The notes under the pieces are model-generated. The model saw nothing but the letters and a program-made list of their open reading frames with translations, was not told the origin of the DNA and made no database searches. Source: Allotamlana fucoidanivorans (lineage in GTDB: Bacteria; Bacteroidota; Bacteroidia; Flavobacteriales; Flavobacteriaceae). From it: a DNA stretch of 64,000 nucleotides. This document shows, piece by piece, positions 45,832 to 54,760 of the stretch. Made by a program: the position numbers and the translations under genes. Every line of letters begins with the position of its first letter. Positions within the stretch are counted from its first letter, which is position 1. Location: the NCBI RefSeq assembly GCF_006265225.1, contig NZ_VDCS01000007.1:185399-249398 (forward strand), written 5' to 3'.

Positions 45832-45845
45832 ACATTTTACTTTAA
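45823..45845. terminator. Hairpin holding both stop codons of two convergent genes
   Basis: Ten-bp perfect stem TTAAAGTAAA (45823-45832) / TTTACTTTAA (45836-45845) with loop CAT. The TAA of the acetyltransferase (45829-45831) and of the permease (45842-45844, minus) both lie in the stem. A/T-only apart from two G-C pairs, so only moderately stable. Confidence 0.55.
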
Positions 45846-46936
45846 GACTTTACATCTAAAGCATCTCTTAAGGCATTACCTATAAGCATAAACGCCATAA
45901 CCAAACTCATAATACACAACCCCGGAATGATGGCTAAATACGGCTTACCAAGAATAATATAATTATAATGGTCTTTTATCATGGCACCCCAACTAGCCAT
46001 AGGTGGCTGCGCCCCAATACCTAAAAAACTTAAACCACTTTCAATAAGAATTGCAGCAGCAAAATTTGCAGCTGAAATTACAATAACTGGAGCCATAATA
46101 TTAGGTAAAATATGCTTGGTTATGATTCTAAAATCTGTAAACCCTAATGCTCTGGCTGCAACCACGTATTGCATTTCCTTAACACTAATAATTTGCCCTC
46201 TTACCACTCTGGCTACTTCTACCCACATTGTTAATCCAACAGCAATAAACACTTGCCAAAAACCTTTTCCTAAAGCCAGAGTAATAGCAATAACCAATAA
46301 TAATGTAGGTATAGACCAGGTTACATTTATAACCCACATAATTAAAGCATCAACCTTTCCTCCAAAATACCCAGCTAAACTCCCCATAAACACCCCTATC
46401 ACTAACGATATAAATACCGCAACAAAGCCTATAAAAAACGAAATTCTGGCACCAACTAAAACACGACTCAGCAAATCTCTACCATACTTATCTGTTCCAA
46501 ACAAAAAGGTTTTTGTTGCAATAAAAGGCGTAACGTTTTTTTGTGGAAAACGATTAAGACTTATACTTTTCTCTGCACCTACCAATCCATCAGATGCATA
46601 CTCGTTATAAATCAACACTTCTTCTTCAACTTTAAAGTTGGTAATAGGTATTTCTGTATCTGTATTTTCCTTGCCAAAAAACAGCCTATTCACATATCCT
46701 TGATTGGTATTATAAGCGCTTGGAATGGTTAACATATCAACCTTAAAACCAGGTTTTTTTGAATGAATAGACAAATGCATTTGATTTGCATGCTGTGAGT
46801 TATCAGGTGCCATAACATATGCAAATAAAGAGACTATAGCAACTAGAACAATAAACCAAAAACTTAAAACGCCCCAAACGTTTTTTTTAAACTTTTGGAG
46901 CGCTAATTGTTTTAACGAATTGGAGGTCTCAGCCAT
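45842..46936 (-). CDS. ABC transporter permease, OppC/DppC type
   Basis: 364 residues. N-terminal cytoplasmic tail and helix (about 23-43), a periplasmic insertion of roughly 110 residues, then five helices with the binding-protein-dependent permease signature (EAA loop: ARALGFTDFRIITKHILPNIMAPVIV) and SGLSFLGIGAQPPMASWGAMI. Part of a di/oligopeptide-type importer, but no partner permease, ATPase or binding protein is adjacent. Twelve bp after the tail-specific protease. Confidence 0.9.
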   Translation of the reverse strand: MAETSNSLKQLALQKFKKNVWGVLSFWFIVLVAIVSLFAYVMAPDNSQHANQMHLSIHSKKPGFKVDMLTIPSAYNTNQGYVNRLFFGKENTDTEIPITNFKVEEEVLIYNEYASDGLVGAEKSISLNRFPQKNVTPFIATKTFLFGTDKYGRDLLSRVLVGARISFFIGFVAVFISLVIGVFMGSLAGYFGGKVDALIMWVINVTWSIPTLLLVIAITLALGKGFWQVFIAVGLTMWVEVARVVRGQIISVKEMQYVVAARALGFTDFRIITKHILPNIMAPVIVISAANFAAAILIESGLSFLGIGAQPPMASWGAMIKDHYNYIILGKPYLAIIPGLCIMSLVMAFMLIGNALRDALDVKS

Positions 46937-46948
46937 AAATTAGCATGC

Positions 46949-49111
46949 CTATTTTTGTACTTGATTTACCGTTGTTGAAGCTACTTTTTTTAGAGGATAT
47001 GCCATTTTCAAATCTTCTAATACATTCAGTGCTTCTTCAATATAAACATCCTGACTTAAACTCTCGTGCCAACGTTCTCTTTTTTCTTTCAAGTCTGTAG
47101 TATCTTGATTGAAAAGTGTTTTTTCAAAACTAGTTGAATCAAAAGTCAAATTAGTTTTGTAATCGGAAATAGCATCAAAACGCTTAGATTCTTCTTCGTT
47201 TAACTCATTCTGTTTTGCATAAGCCTCATAATTTAAAGAAAAGATGGTTTCATCTATTTTTCCTTTTACCCATTTCGCATTTTCTTCAATAAGATTAAAC
47301 TGTTCATTATTACTCATACGCTCCTTACTTCTTGCTATGGTTTCATCGTAATCAAAATAGTTATCCCATACTTCGTAATCTGCTGCATCAATTTCATCAT
47401 ATGGTAGCGGGTTATCTTTATCTTTTTCACCTACATCAATAAAACTAAAACGTCCTGGAACAACCACATCACTTTTTACACCTTCTAACTGTACAGACCC
47501 ACCATTTATTCTGTAATATTTCTGAGTTGTTAAAGCCAAAGCGCCTAAATCACCACTAGTATTATTTCTCAGCATATTATTAAGATTAATAACATTTTGA
47601 ACGGTTCCTTTTCCATAGGTTTGCTTGCTACCAATAACAATAGCCCGCTTATAATCTTGCATAGCAGCAGCCATAATCTCTGAGGCAGACGCTGATATTT
47701 CATTCACCAAAACCACTAAAGGGCCATCCCAAGCAATAGATTTATCCTTATCTTTTAAAACCTCTTTAGACTCGCCTGTTGATCTCACTTGAACTACAGG
47801 GCCTTCCTTTATAAACAAACCAGCCATATCAACCACGGTTGGTAAAGATCCACCACCATTATTGCGCAAATCAAGCACTAGACCTTCAATACCTTCTGCT
47901 TTCAAATACTCTATTTCTTTTTTGACATCTTTTGCAGCATTGACATTTTTATAGTCTTTAAAATCAACATAAAAAGCGGGTAAATTGATTACACCAAATG
48001 TTTTACCATCCTTTTCTACCACCGATGATTTTGCATAGGTTTCAACAAGTTCCACCACATCTCTTGTGATAACTACATCTTTTATGGTACCATCTACTTT
48101 TTTAATAGTTAGCGTCACCTTTGTGCCTTTTGGTCCTTTAATATATTTTATAGCATCATTGATTCTCATCCCTACTATATTCACAGGAAAAGCTTCGTCT
48201 TCTTGTTTTACCTTCAAAATAATATCCTCAACTTCTAGCTCTTTACTGCGCCAAGCTGGCCCTCCTGAAATCAACTCTACAATTTTGATATAATCCATAC
48301 GCTTTTGTAATCTGGCTCCAATACCCTCAAGTTTACCAGACATGCGTTGATCAAAATCTTCTTTATTCTTTGGTGCTAAATAATAGGTATGTGGGTCATA
48401 TTCTTCTACAATAGTATTCACATAAATAGCAAACCAATCTTCTCTTTTTAAATCATCAATATTGTCGTTAAAATAAACTTCAATCGATTTCAATGTTGCT
48501 TCTCGGGCTTCTTTCTCCATATCAGCCTCTGTCCTCATAACATAAGCAGCATCTCTTTCTTTTGCTTGTTTTTCCTGCTTATACAAATCGTCATAATTTG
48601 AAATTGTAGAAAACTTTAATTGTTTCCGCCAACGTTCTTTCATTTGCTTTTTGCTTTTTACAAACTCAATATTTTCATAATTGGTTTCAAACGTCTCATC
48701 AATAGTATAATCAAAAGGTTTTGAAAGCACTTCTGAGTAAATCTCTTTAGCTTCAGCTATTCGTTTTAACAAACGCTCATTAACTACATTGAAGAAGGTA
48801 ATATCTGTAGCCTTTAATTGATCATCAAGATTATATTTATATTTTTCAAATTCCTTTAAATCTGATTGATAAAAATAACGCTTTACTGGGTCTATAATAC
48901 CTATATAGTCATTATATAATTCTTCTGAAAATTTGTCATCCATCGCTATGGGATCAAAATGCCCTTGCTCTAACACAAAGGTTATTATTTGAATTAACAA
49001 TTTATCTTTATCAGGATTACTAAACTTTTTTGAGGTAAAACTACACGATGCAAATGCTAATAAAAGCAATAGCGACAGCACTTTATAATTCCTTTTCATA
49101 ATACGCTTCAT
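46949..49111 (-). CDS. prc: Tail-specific (C-terminal processing) protease, lipoprotein
   Basis: 720 residues. N-terminal lipoprotein signal (LAFASC). Helical N-terminal domain (about 40-240), PDZ domain (about 245-330: GIGARLQKRMDYIKIVELISGGPAW), S41 peptidase core with catalytic Ser in NEISASASEIMAAAM and Lys in GSKQTYGKGTVQ, and the C-terminal DUF3340-type region. It degrades or trims periplasmic proteins from their C-termini. The ATG at MKRN (five residues in) is an equally good start. Confidence 0.95.
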   Translation of the reverse strand: MKRIMKRNYKVLSLLLLLAFASCSFTSKKFSNPDKDKLLIQIITFVLEQGHFDPIAMDDKFSEELYNDYIGIIDPVKRYFYQSDLKEFEKYKYNLDDQLKATDITFFNVVNERLLKRIAEAKEIYSEVLSKPFDYTIDETFETNYENIEFVKSKKQMKERWRKQLKFSTISNYDDLYKQEKQAKERDAAYVMRTEADMEKEAREATLKSIEVYFNDNIDDLKREDWFAIYVNTIVEEYDPHTYYLAPKNKEDFDQRMSGKLEGIGARLQKRMDYIKIVELISGGPAWRSKELEVEDIILKVKQEDEAFPVNIVGMRINDAIKYIKGPKGTKVTLTIKKVDGTIKDVVITRDVVELVETYAKSSVVEKDGKTFGVINLPAFYVDFKDYKNVNAAKDVKKEIEYLKAEGIEGLVLDLRNNGGGSLPTVVDMAGLFIKEGPVVQVRSTGESKEVLKDKDKSIAWDGPLVVLVNEISASASEIMAAAMQDYKRAIVIGSKQTYGKGTVQNVINLNNMLRNNTSGDLGALALTTQKYYRINGGSVQLEGVKSDVVVPGRFSFIDVGEKDKDNPLPYDEIDAADYEVWDNYFDYDETIARSKERMSNNEQFNLIEENAKWVKGKIDETIFSLNYEAYAKQNELNEEESKRFDAISDYKTNLTFDSTSFEKTLFNQDTTDLKEKRERWHESLSQDVYIEEALNVLEDLKMAYPLKKVASTTVNQVQK

Positions 49112-49276
49112 CTATTAATTATTTGAATACTTTCTGTGAGCACAATTTATTTTTCACTAAAATAAAGAAAAAACTATGCCATCAAACCAGAAAGCCTACT
49201 AATTTTTTGTTAAACACAAGAAATTACAGGTTTACTTTTTAAATTATGTATTTTAGCGAAGCTATTTTTTTACCAA

Positions 49277-50053
49277 ATGACAAAAAAGCCCCTTATATTA
49301 GTAACAAATGACGATGGCATAAATGCCGCTGGGATTAGAACCTTAATTTCTGTAATGAATACTATAGGTGATGTAGTAGTGGTTGCTCCAGATAGCCCAC
49401 AAAGCGGTATGGGACATGCCATTACATTAAACTCAACACTTTATGCTGAAAAAGTGCATATTGACAATGGCCCACAAAAAGAGTTTAAATGCTCTGGCAC
49501 ACCCGCAGATTGCGTTAAACTAGCTATTAGAGAATTACTAGACCGCACCCCAGACCTTTGTGTTTCAGGCATTAATCATGGTTCAAATTCATCAATCAAT
49601 GTGATTTATTCAGGAACTATGAGTGCCGCTATTGAGGCTGGAATTGAAGGCATTCCTGCCATTGGTTTTTCTTTATTGGATTACAGTTGGAATGCTAATT
49701 TTGAAGCGTCAAAAAGCTACGTTAAAACCATTACGCAGGAGGTGCTAAAAAATGGTATTCCCAACGGTATAGTACTCAATGTTAATATTCCTAATTTACC
49801 GCAAATCAACATTAAAGGAATAAAAGTGTGTCGACAAGCTAAAGCCAACTGGGTTGAAGAATTTGACAAACGACAAACCCCTCAAGGCAAAGATTATTAT
49901 TGGCTTACAGGCAAATTTGTTAATTTAGATCATGGAGAAGACACTGATGAATGGGCGCTTGAACACGGTTATGTTTCAGTAGTTCCTTCTCAATTTGATT
50001 TAACAGCACACCATGTTATAAAAAACTTAAAGCACTGGAATTTAAATGAATAA
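49277..50053 (+). CDS. surE: 5'/3'-nucleotidase SurE
   Basis: 258 residues. N-terminal metal site LVTNDDGINAAGI, APDSPQSGMGHAIT, CSGTPADCVKLAI and SGINHGSNSSINVIYSGTMSAAIEG-like segment are diagnostic of SurE. It dephosphorylates nucleoside monophosphates. It overlaps the next small gene by 8 bp, and lpxB follows, so the three probably form one operon. Confidence 0.97.
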   Translation: MTKKPLILVTNDDGINAAGIRTLISVMNTIGDVVVVAPDSPQSGMGHAITLNSTLYAEKVHIDNGPQKEFKCSGTPADCVKLAIRELLDRTPDLCVSGINHGSNSSINVIYSGTMSAAIEAGIEGIPAIGFSLLDYSWNANFEASKSYVKTITQEVLKNGIPNGIVLNVNIPNLPQINIKGIKVCRQAKANWVEEFDKRQTPQGKDYYWLTGKFVNLDHGEDTDEWALEHGYVSVVPSQFDLTAHHVIKNLKHWNLNE

Positions 50054-50333
50054 AAAAGATATTTTTATTGGTATGCTGGTTGGTTTTATTGCCAACAGTA
50101 TGGGCCTTTTTTTAACAGCAACTTTATTGGGGCAAGGTGATGATTTTACTCAAGTTATTAAAGCGGCAGCCGAAGAAGGTTTTCTTGGAAAACTAATTAG
50201 TTTAGGCGCTATTTTAAACTTAATTGCTTTTTTTATTTTTATAAAAAAACGGCAAGATTACAAGGCTCGAGGCGTATTATTGATTACAGTATTTATTGCC
50301 GTTTTCACCTTTGTTTTCAAACTCTATAGCTAG
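50046..50333 (+). CDS. Small membrane protein, unknown function
   Basis: 95 residues with three hydrophobic segments (about 7-28, 48-66 and 74-92). It starts with KKDIFIGMLVGFIANSMGLFL. No family recognised. The 8-bp overlap with surE and 27-bp gap to lpxB, all in one direction, indicate a real co-transcribed gene. Confidence 0.75.
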   Translation: MNKKDIFIGMLVGFIANSMGLFLTATLLGQGDDFTQVIKAAAEEGFLGKLISLGAILNLIAFFIFIKKRQDYKARGVLLITVFIAVFTFVFKLYS

Positions 50334-50359
50334 CATTTTTCATTAAGACAACGTATACT

Positions 50360-51472
50360 ATGAAATACTATATACTTGCTGGTGAGGCTTCAGGAGATTT
50401 ACACGGCTCAAACTTAATTAAAGCACTTAACAATGTTGATGTACATGCCAATATAAGATTTTGGGGCGGCGATTTAATGGAGCAAGCTGGAGGAACCCTT
50501 GTTAAACATTATAAAGAACGCGCCTTTATGGGATTCACCGAGGTTATTATGAACCTCAACAAAATATTCAAACTCATTTCATTTTGTAAGCAGGATATTG
50601 AATCATTTAATCCAGATGTTATTGTATTTATAGATAACTCTGGTTTTAATCTTCGCATTGCCAAATGGGCCAAAAAAGCTGGTTATAAAACCCACTACTA
50701 CATATCGCCTCAAGTATGGGCTTCAAGAGCCAGTCGTGTTGAGGCTATTAAGCGGGATATTGACAAAATGTATGTGATTCTTCCTTTTGTAAAGTCGTTT
50801 TACAAAAAATATGACTACGATGTTGATTTTGTAGGCCATCCACTTATTGATGCCATTGCCAGCCGCAATCAAGTTGATGAATTTAATTTTAGAAAAACCT
50901 TCGGACTAAGTAATAAACCCATCATTGCATTATTACCAGGAAGCCGAAAACAAGAAATCACTAAAATGCTATCAATCATGCTCAGTTTGGTTGATGATTA
51001 TCCAGATTACCAATTTGTAATAGCAGGTGCACCTAGCCAAGACTACGAATTTTATAAAACCTTCATAACCTCTAAAAACGTAACATTTATCTCCAATAAA
51101 ACCTATGATTTGCTTAGTCTTTCTTATGCGGCTCTGGTAACTTCAGGAACAGCAACATTAGAAACAGCTCTTTTTAAAGTACCTCAAGTTGTCTGTTATA
51201 AAGGCAGTGCTATTTCATATTTTATTGCCAAACGTATAATAACCTTGAAATTCATCTCGTTAGTTAACTTAGTGATGGATAAAGAGGTGGTTACCGAATT
51301 AATTCAGAACGACTTTAACAAACGAAAATTAAAACATGAACTTGATAAAATTTTGAATCTCGATTTAAGAAAAAAAATGTTTGTAGATTATTTTGAATTA
51401 GAGAAAGCTTTAGGAGGAAAAGGAGCCAGTAAAAAAACCGCTGAATTGATTTATGACCATATCAACACATAA
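50360..51472 (+). CDS. lpxB: Lipid-A-disaccharide synthase LpxB
   Basis: 370 residues, GT-B glycosyltransferase. AGEASGDLHGSNLI at the N-terminus, FWGGDLMEQAGG, DNSGFNLRIAKWAKK, YYISPQVWASRASRV, VDFVGHPLID, LPGSRKQEI and TSGTATLETALFKVPQVVCYK are all LpxB signatures. It joins UDP-2,3-diacylglucosamine and lipid X in lipid A synthesis. The next gene begins inside its last 20 bp. Confidence 0.98.
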   Translation: MKYYILAGEASGDLHGSNLIKALNNVDVHANIRFWGGDLMEQAGGTLVKHYKERAFMGFTEVIMNLNKIFKLISFCKQDIESFNPDVIVFIDNSGFNLRIAKWAKKAGYKTHYYISPQVWASRASRVEAIKRDIDKMYVILPFVKSFYKKYDYDVDFVGHPLIDAIASRNQVDEFNFRKTFGLSNKPIIALLPGSRKQEITKMLSIMLSLVDDYPDYQFVIAGAPSQDYEFYKTFITSKNVTFISNKTYDLLSLSYAALVTSGTATLETALFKVPQVVCYKGSAISYFIAKRIITLKFISLVNLVMDKEVVTELIQNDFNKRKLKHELDKILNLDLRKKMFVDYFELEKALGGKGASKKTAELIYDHINT

Positions 51473-52055
51473 GTTTCATATATATCGATTTTTTATCTGT
51501 TTGATTTTTTTGGCAACCAGTTATAGTTGTAAATCTTCAAAACAAGTAGAAGCTAAAAAAAGTAACCCTTCTGAAATTGTAACTAAAAAAGTAAGCGACG
51601 AACCTACTAAATATATTGAACCCAAAACAGAACCAGAACACAACGTTGTTGAGGCTGAAGAAATAGTCAAATCGAAAGCCGAGTATATTATAGCCTACGC
51701 CAAACAATTTCAAGGTGTAAAATACAGGTGGGGAGGTACCACAAAAGCAGGAATAGATTGCTCTGGTTTGATCTATGAATCCTTTAAATCACAAGACATT
51801 ACTTTGCCAAGAATATCACGTGATATGGCAAAAAAAGGAAAAAAAATAGCCTTAAAAAAAGTACATACGGGCGATTTACTATTCTTTAAAACAGGCAACA
51901 GAAGAAATTCCATAAATCATGTGGGCCTTATAGTTGCTATAAGGAATAATGATATTGAATTTATTCATGCTTCAACAAAAAAAGGCGTTATTATTTCCCA
52001 TCTCAATGAAATTTATTGGTTAAAAGCTTTTCATGAAGCTAGACGAATTTTGTAA
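51453..52055 (+). CDS. NlpC/P60 (C40) cell-wall peptidase, lipoprotein
   Basis: 200 residues. Lipoprotein signal with lipobox ATSYSC (Cys near residue 26), a Lys/Glu-rich spacer to about residue 75, then an NlpC/P60 domain with catalytic Cys in GIDCSGLIYES, His in INHVGLIVA and a third polar residue in FIHASTKKG. It would hydrolyse peptide bonds of peptidoglycan in the periplasm. Overlaps lpxB by 20 bp and precedes comEC by 23 bp. Confidence 0.93.
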   Translation: MTISTHKFHIYRFFICLIFLATSYSCKSSKQVEAKKSNPSEIVTKKVSDEPTKYIEPKTEPEHNVVEAEEIVKSKAEYIIAYAKQFQGVKYRWGGTTKAGIDCSGLIYESFKSQDITLPRISRDMAKKGKKIALKKVHTGDLLFFKTGNRRNSINHVGLIVAIRNNDIEFIHASTKKGVIISHLNEIYWLKAFHEARRIL

Positions 52056-52078
52056 GATATTTTATATCTTGTTGCAGC

Positions 52079-54121
52079 ATGCAATTACTCAATTTCGCAA
52101 TAATAAAACTTACTTTCTGCTTAGTTATTGGCATTCTTATTGGCCATTTTTTTGGTGTGTCCATAGTTTTTTCTTTGTCCCTTACCTTTTCCTGCTTAGT
52201 AGCATTATTTGTAAGTTACAGCATTGCAAAAAAGCAATTTACCAAAACCATTTGGTTTGGGCTGTTAGCGTTTGTTACCATGACTTCTATTGGACTCCTT
52301 ACAGCAACACTGCATAATCAAAGAAACGTTTCAAACCATTATACTCATTATATCTCCATAAAAGAAGATAGCCTTTACAGGTTAACTTTTAAGGTAAAAG
52401 AAATTCTTAAACCAGACACGTACAACCATAAATACATTGTTGAACTCATAGACTTAGACCATAATCATGTTTTAGGAAAATCGCTTTTAAACCTAAAAAA
52501 AGACACATTAACAACGCCTGTATTCGTCGATGATATTTTTATAAGCTATACTAACCTTCATCCTTTAAAATCTCCACTTAACCCCTATCAATTTGACTAT
52601 AGAAACTATTTAAATAAAAAGTATATCTACCATCAACTATTTTGTAACGAAGCTGCTTTATTTCAAGTACAGTCAGATTCTAAAACATTATTAGGTCACG
52701 CTAATAACATTAGAAATTTTATTAATAAAAAACTTTCCCTTTATCATTTTAAAGCGAACGAATTAGCCATTATTAACGCCCTTTTTCTTGGACAGCGACA
52801 GGACATCAGTAAGGAAACGTATGCTAATTATGCTAAGGCTGGCGCTATTCATATTTTAGCGGTTTCTGGGTTACATGTGGGCATTATTCTAATGATCTTG
52901 AATTTTATCTTTAAACCGCTTGAACGGTTTAGACACGGGAGGTTTATTAAAACAGTCTTCATCTTGTTTTTACTCTGGTGTTTTGCTTTTATAGCAGGCT
53001 TATCCCCATCGGTTACAAGAGCCGTAACCATGTTTAGTATTGTGGCTATTGCAATGAACCTTAAACGAGCAACCAATATTTACAACACACTTGCAATTAG
53101 TATGTTTATTATTCTACTTTTTAAGCCCTTGTATGTTTTTGATGTTGGTTTTCAATTAAGTTATCTTGCCGTGTTTGCTATTGTAACCATTGATCCTTGG
53201 CTATATGGTTTATGGCGTCCTAAATACAAACTTGTTCTACTATATTGGCATACCCTTACCGTCACTATAGCAGCTCAAATTGGTATTCTTCCTATTAGCC
53301 TATATTATTTTCATCAATTTCCTGGTCTGTTTTTTATTTCAAACCTCATCATCATCCCCATTCTCGGTTTGATTTTAGGATTTGGGTTATTCATTATTCT
53401 CTTAGCTTCATTCAATCTTCTTCCTCAGTGGATTGCAACCTGTTTTGCCCATGTTATTGATTTCATGAACAGGGCAGTGGGTTGGATAGCACATCAAGAA
53501 TCTTTTTTGTTTGAAGCCATTTCTTTTAACCTATTACATGTGTTTTTTGCTTATCTTATTATCATTGCTCTCACCCGTTTGCTAATAAAACGTACATTCC
53601 GGTCTGTTTACTTTATTCTTGCTTCTGTTTTAATTATTCAGTCATTTTTAATATTTGAAAAGTTGAATTTTAAGCCGGACGAATTTGTTATTTTTCATAA
53701 AAGGAAATCAAGCATTCTTGGCTACACTAATAAAGACAGCCTTCTTATTTCTCATAATGCTGATGGCGTTTCCTTTTCTAATACCAAAATTGTAGAACAG
53801 TACATGATTGGAAAACACCTTAAATATTCTAAAAACATTCCGTTTAAAGCGGTATACCGGTTGAAAGACAAATTTCTCTTGCGTGTTGATAGCATGGGCA
53901 TTTACCAAGTTAAATCCTTCAGACCAAATCAAGTATTACTCATGCAATCGCCAAAAATAAATTTAAGCAGACTGATTGATTCTATACAACCCCAACAAAT
54001 TATTGCAGATGGCAGTAACTACAAATCTTATATAAAACGATGGAAAGTAACCTGTAAAAAAAGAAACATTCCGTTTCATTCTACCAGTCAACAGGGTGCA
54101 TTTATTTTTCCATTAAAATAA
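52079..54121 (+). CDS. comEC: ComEC/Rec2-family DNA-uptake channel protein
   Basis: 680 residues. N-terminal helices and a DUF4131-type soluble part (about 85-220), then the competence domain with ALFLGQRQDISKETYANYAKAGAIHILAVSGLHVGIIL and several membrane helices to about 510. The C-terminal part (about 515-680) is where other ComEC proteins carry a metallo-beta-lactamase domain; here I find no HxHxDH zinc motif. ComEC carries single-stranded DNA across the inner membrane in natural transformation. Convergent with the thioredoxin-fold gene, 2 bp apart. Confidence 0.92.
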   Translation: MQLLNFAIIKLTFCLVIGILIGHFFGVSIVFSLSLTFSCLVALFVSYSIAKKQFTKTIWFGLLAFVTMTSIGLLTATLHNQRNVSNHYTHYISIKEDSLYRLTFKVKEILKPDTYNHKYIVELIDLDHNHVLGKSLLNLKKDTLTTPVFVDDIFISYTNLHPLKSPLNPYQFDYRNYLNKKYIYHQLFCNEAALFQVQSDSKTLLGHANNIRNFINKKLSLYHFKANELAIINALFLGQRQDISKETYANYAKAGAIHILAVSGLHVGIILMILNFIFKPLERFRHGRFIKTVFILFLLWCFAFIAGLSPSVTRAVTMFSIVAIAMNLKRATNIYNTLAISMFIILLFKPLYVFDVGFQLSYLAVFAIVTIDPWLYGLWRPKYKLVLLYWHTLTVTIAAQIGILPISLYYFHQFPGLFFISNLIIIPILGLILGFGLFIILLASFNLLPQWIATCFAHVIDFMNRAVGWIAHQESFLFEAISFNLLHVFFAYLIIIALTRLLIKRTFRSVYFILASVLIIQSFLIFEKLNFKPDEFVIFHKRKSSILGYTNKDSLLISHNADGVSFSNTKIVEQYMIGKHLKYSKNIPFKAVYRLKDKFLLRVDSMGIYQVKSFRPNQVLLMQSPKINLSRLIDSIQPQQIIADGSNYKSYIKRWKVTCKKRNIPFHSTSQQGAFIFPLK

Positions 54122-54123
54122 AA

Positions 54124-54672
54124 TCACCCTTTAAAATTACCTTTAAATGCTTTGTAATACGCATTAAACTCTTCTTGCGTCGTTATGCTTTTATGATCGT
54201 CACTATGAAACATTTTTAAATACAACTCCAATTGTTCTGGAGTGCGATAGCCTCTAATCGGTGCAATAACATCAGCTTTTTCATCAAAAAACACAATTGT
54301 AGGATAAGCGGTAATCTGTAAAAATCGTGCCAACTCATGTGCCGAATTTCTTGAATTAACTTTTGAAGGATTATAATTAGGGTTTGAAAATGAAGCCCCT
54401 TTATAATCTATAACGTCATTACCTTCTCCGTTAAACTTAACTGCGTAATAGTTTTTATTTACAAAATCAACCACATCAGGATTGTGAAATGTTTTTTTGT
54501 CAAGCATTTTACATGGGCCACACCAGTTGGTATAAACATCCATCATAATCTTTTTTGGTGTTTTCTTTTGAAGCTCTAAAGCTTCTTCAAGCGACATCCA
54601 ATTGATGGTTTGCGCCACGATATTCGCTTGACTAAACACCATAGCAAATACAAATAGTAAAATAGTTTTCAT
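54124..54672 (-). CDS. Secreted thioredoxin-fold protein
   Basis: 182 residues. Signal peptide ending ..ANIVAQ, then a thioredoxin fold with redox motif WCGPCK, a TAYPTIVFF strand holding the cis-proline, and an insertion (about 100-125, GNDVIDYKGASFSNPNYNPSKVNS) between them. Likely a periplasmic disulfide reductase or oxidase; partner unknown. Separate from the POT genes upstream (88-bp gap). Confidence 0.9.
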   Translation of the reverse strand: MKTILLFVFAMVFSQANIVAQTINWMSLEEALELQKKTPKKIMMDVYTNWCGPCKMLDKKTFHNPDVVDFVNKNYYAVKFNGEGNDVIDYKGASFSNPNYNPSKVNSRNSAHELARFLQITAYPTIVFFDEKADVIAPIRGYRTPEQLELYLKMFHSDDHKSITTQEEFNAYYKAFKGNFKG

Positions 54673-54760
54673 AATGATTTAGGTTGCAAAATTTGTTCCT
54701 AACTTACAAAAAATGCCCCTAAGAAGGGACATTTCAAATATTTTTTAACATTTTCAGTAC

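Noticed and set aside
45981..46610. 209-residue open frame on the plus strand
   Set aside because: Lies wholly antisense to the ABC permease, which has clear family motifs; its translation is low-complexity (Ile/Thr/Asn/Lys-rich) and has no recognisable domain.
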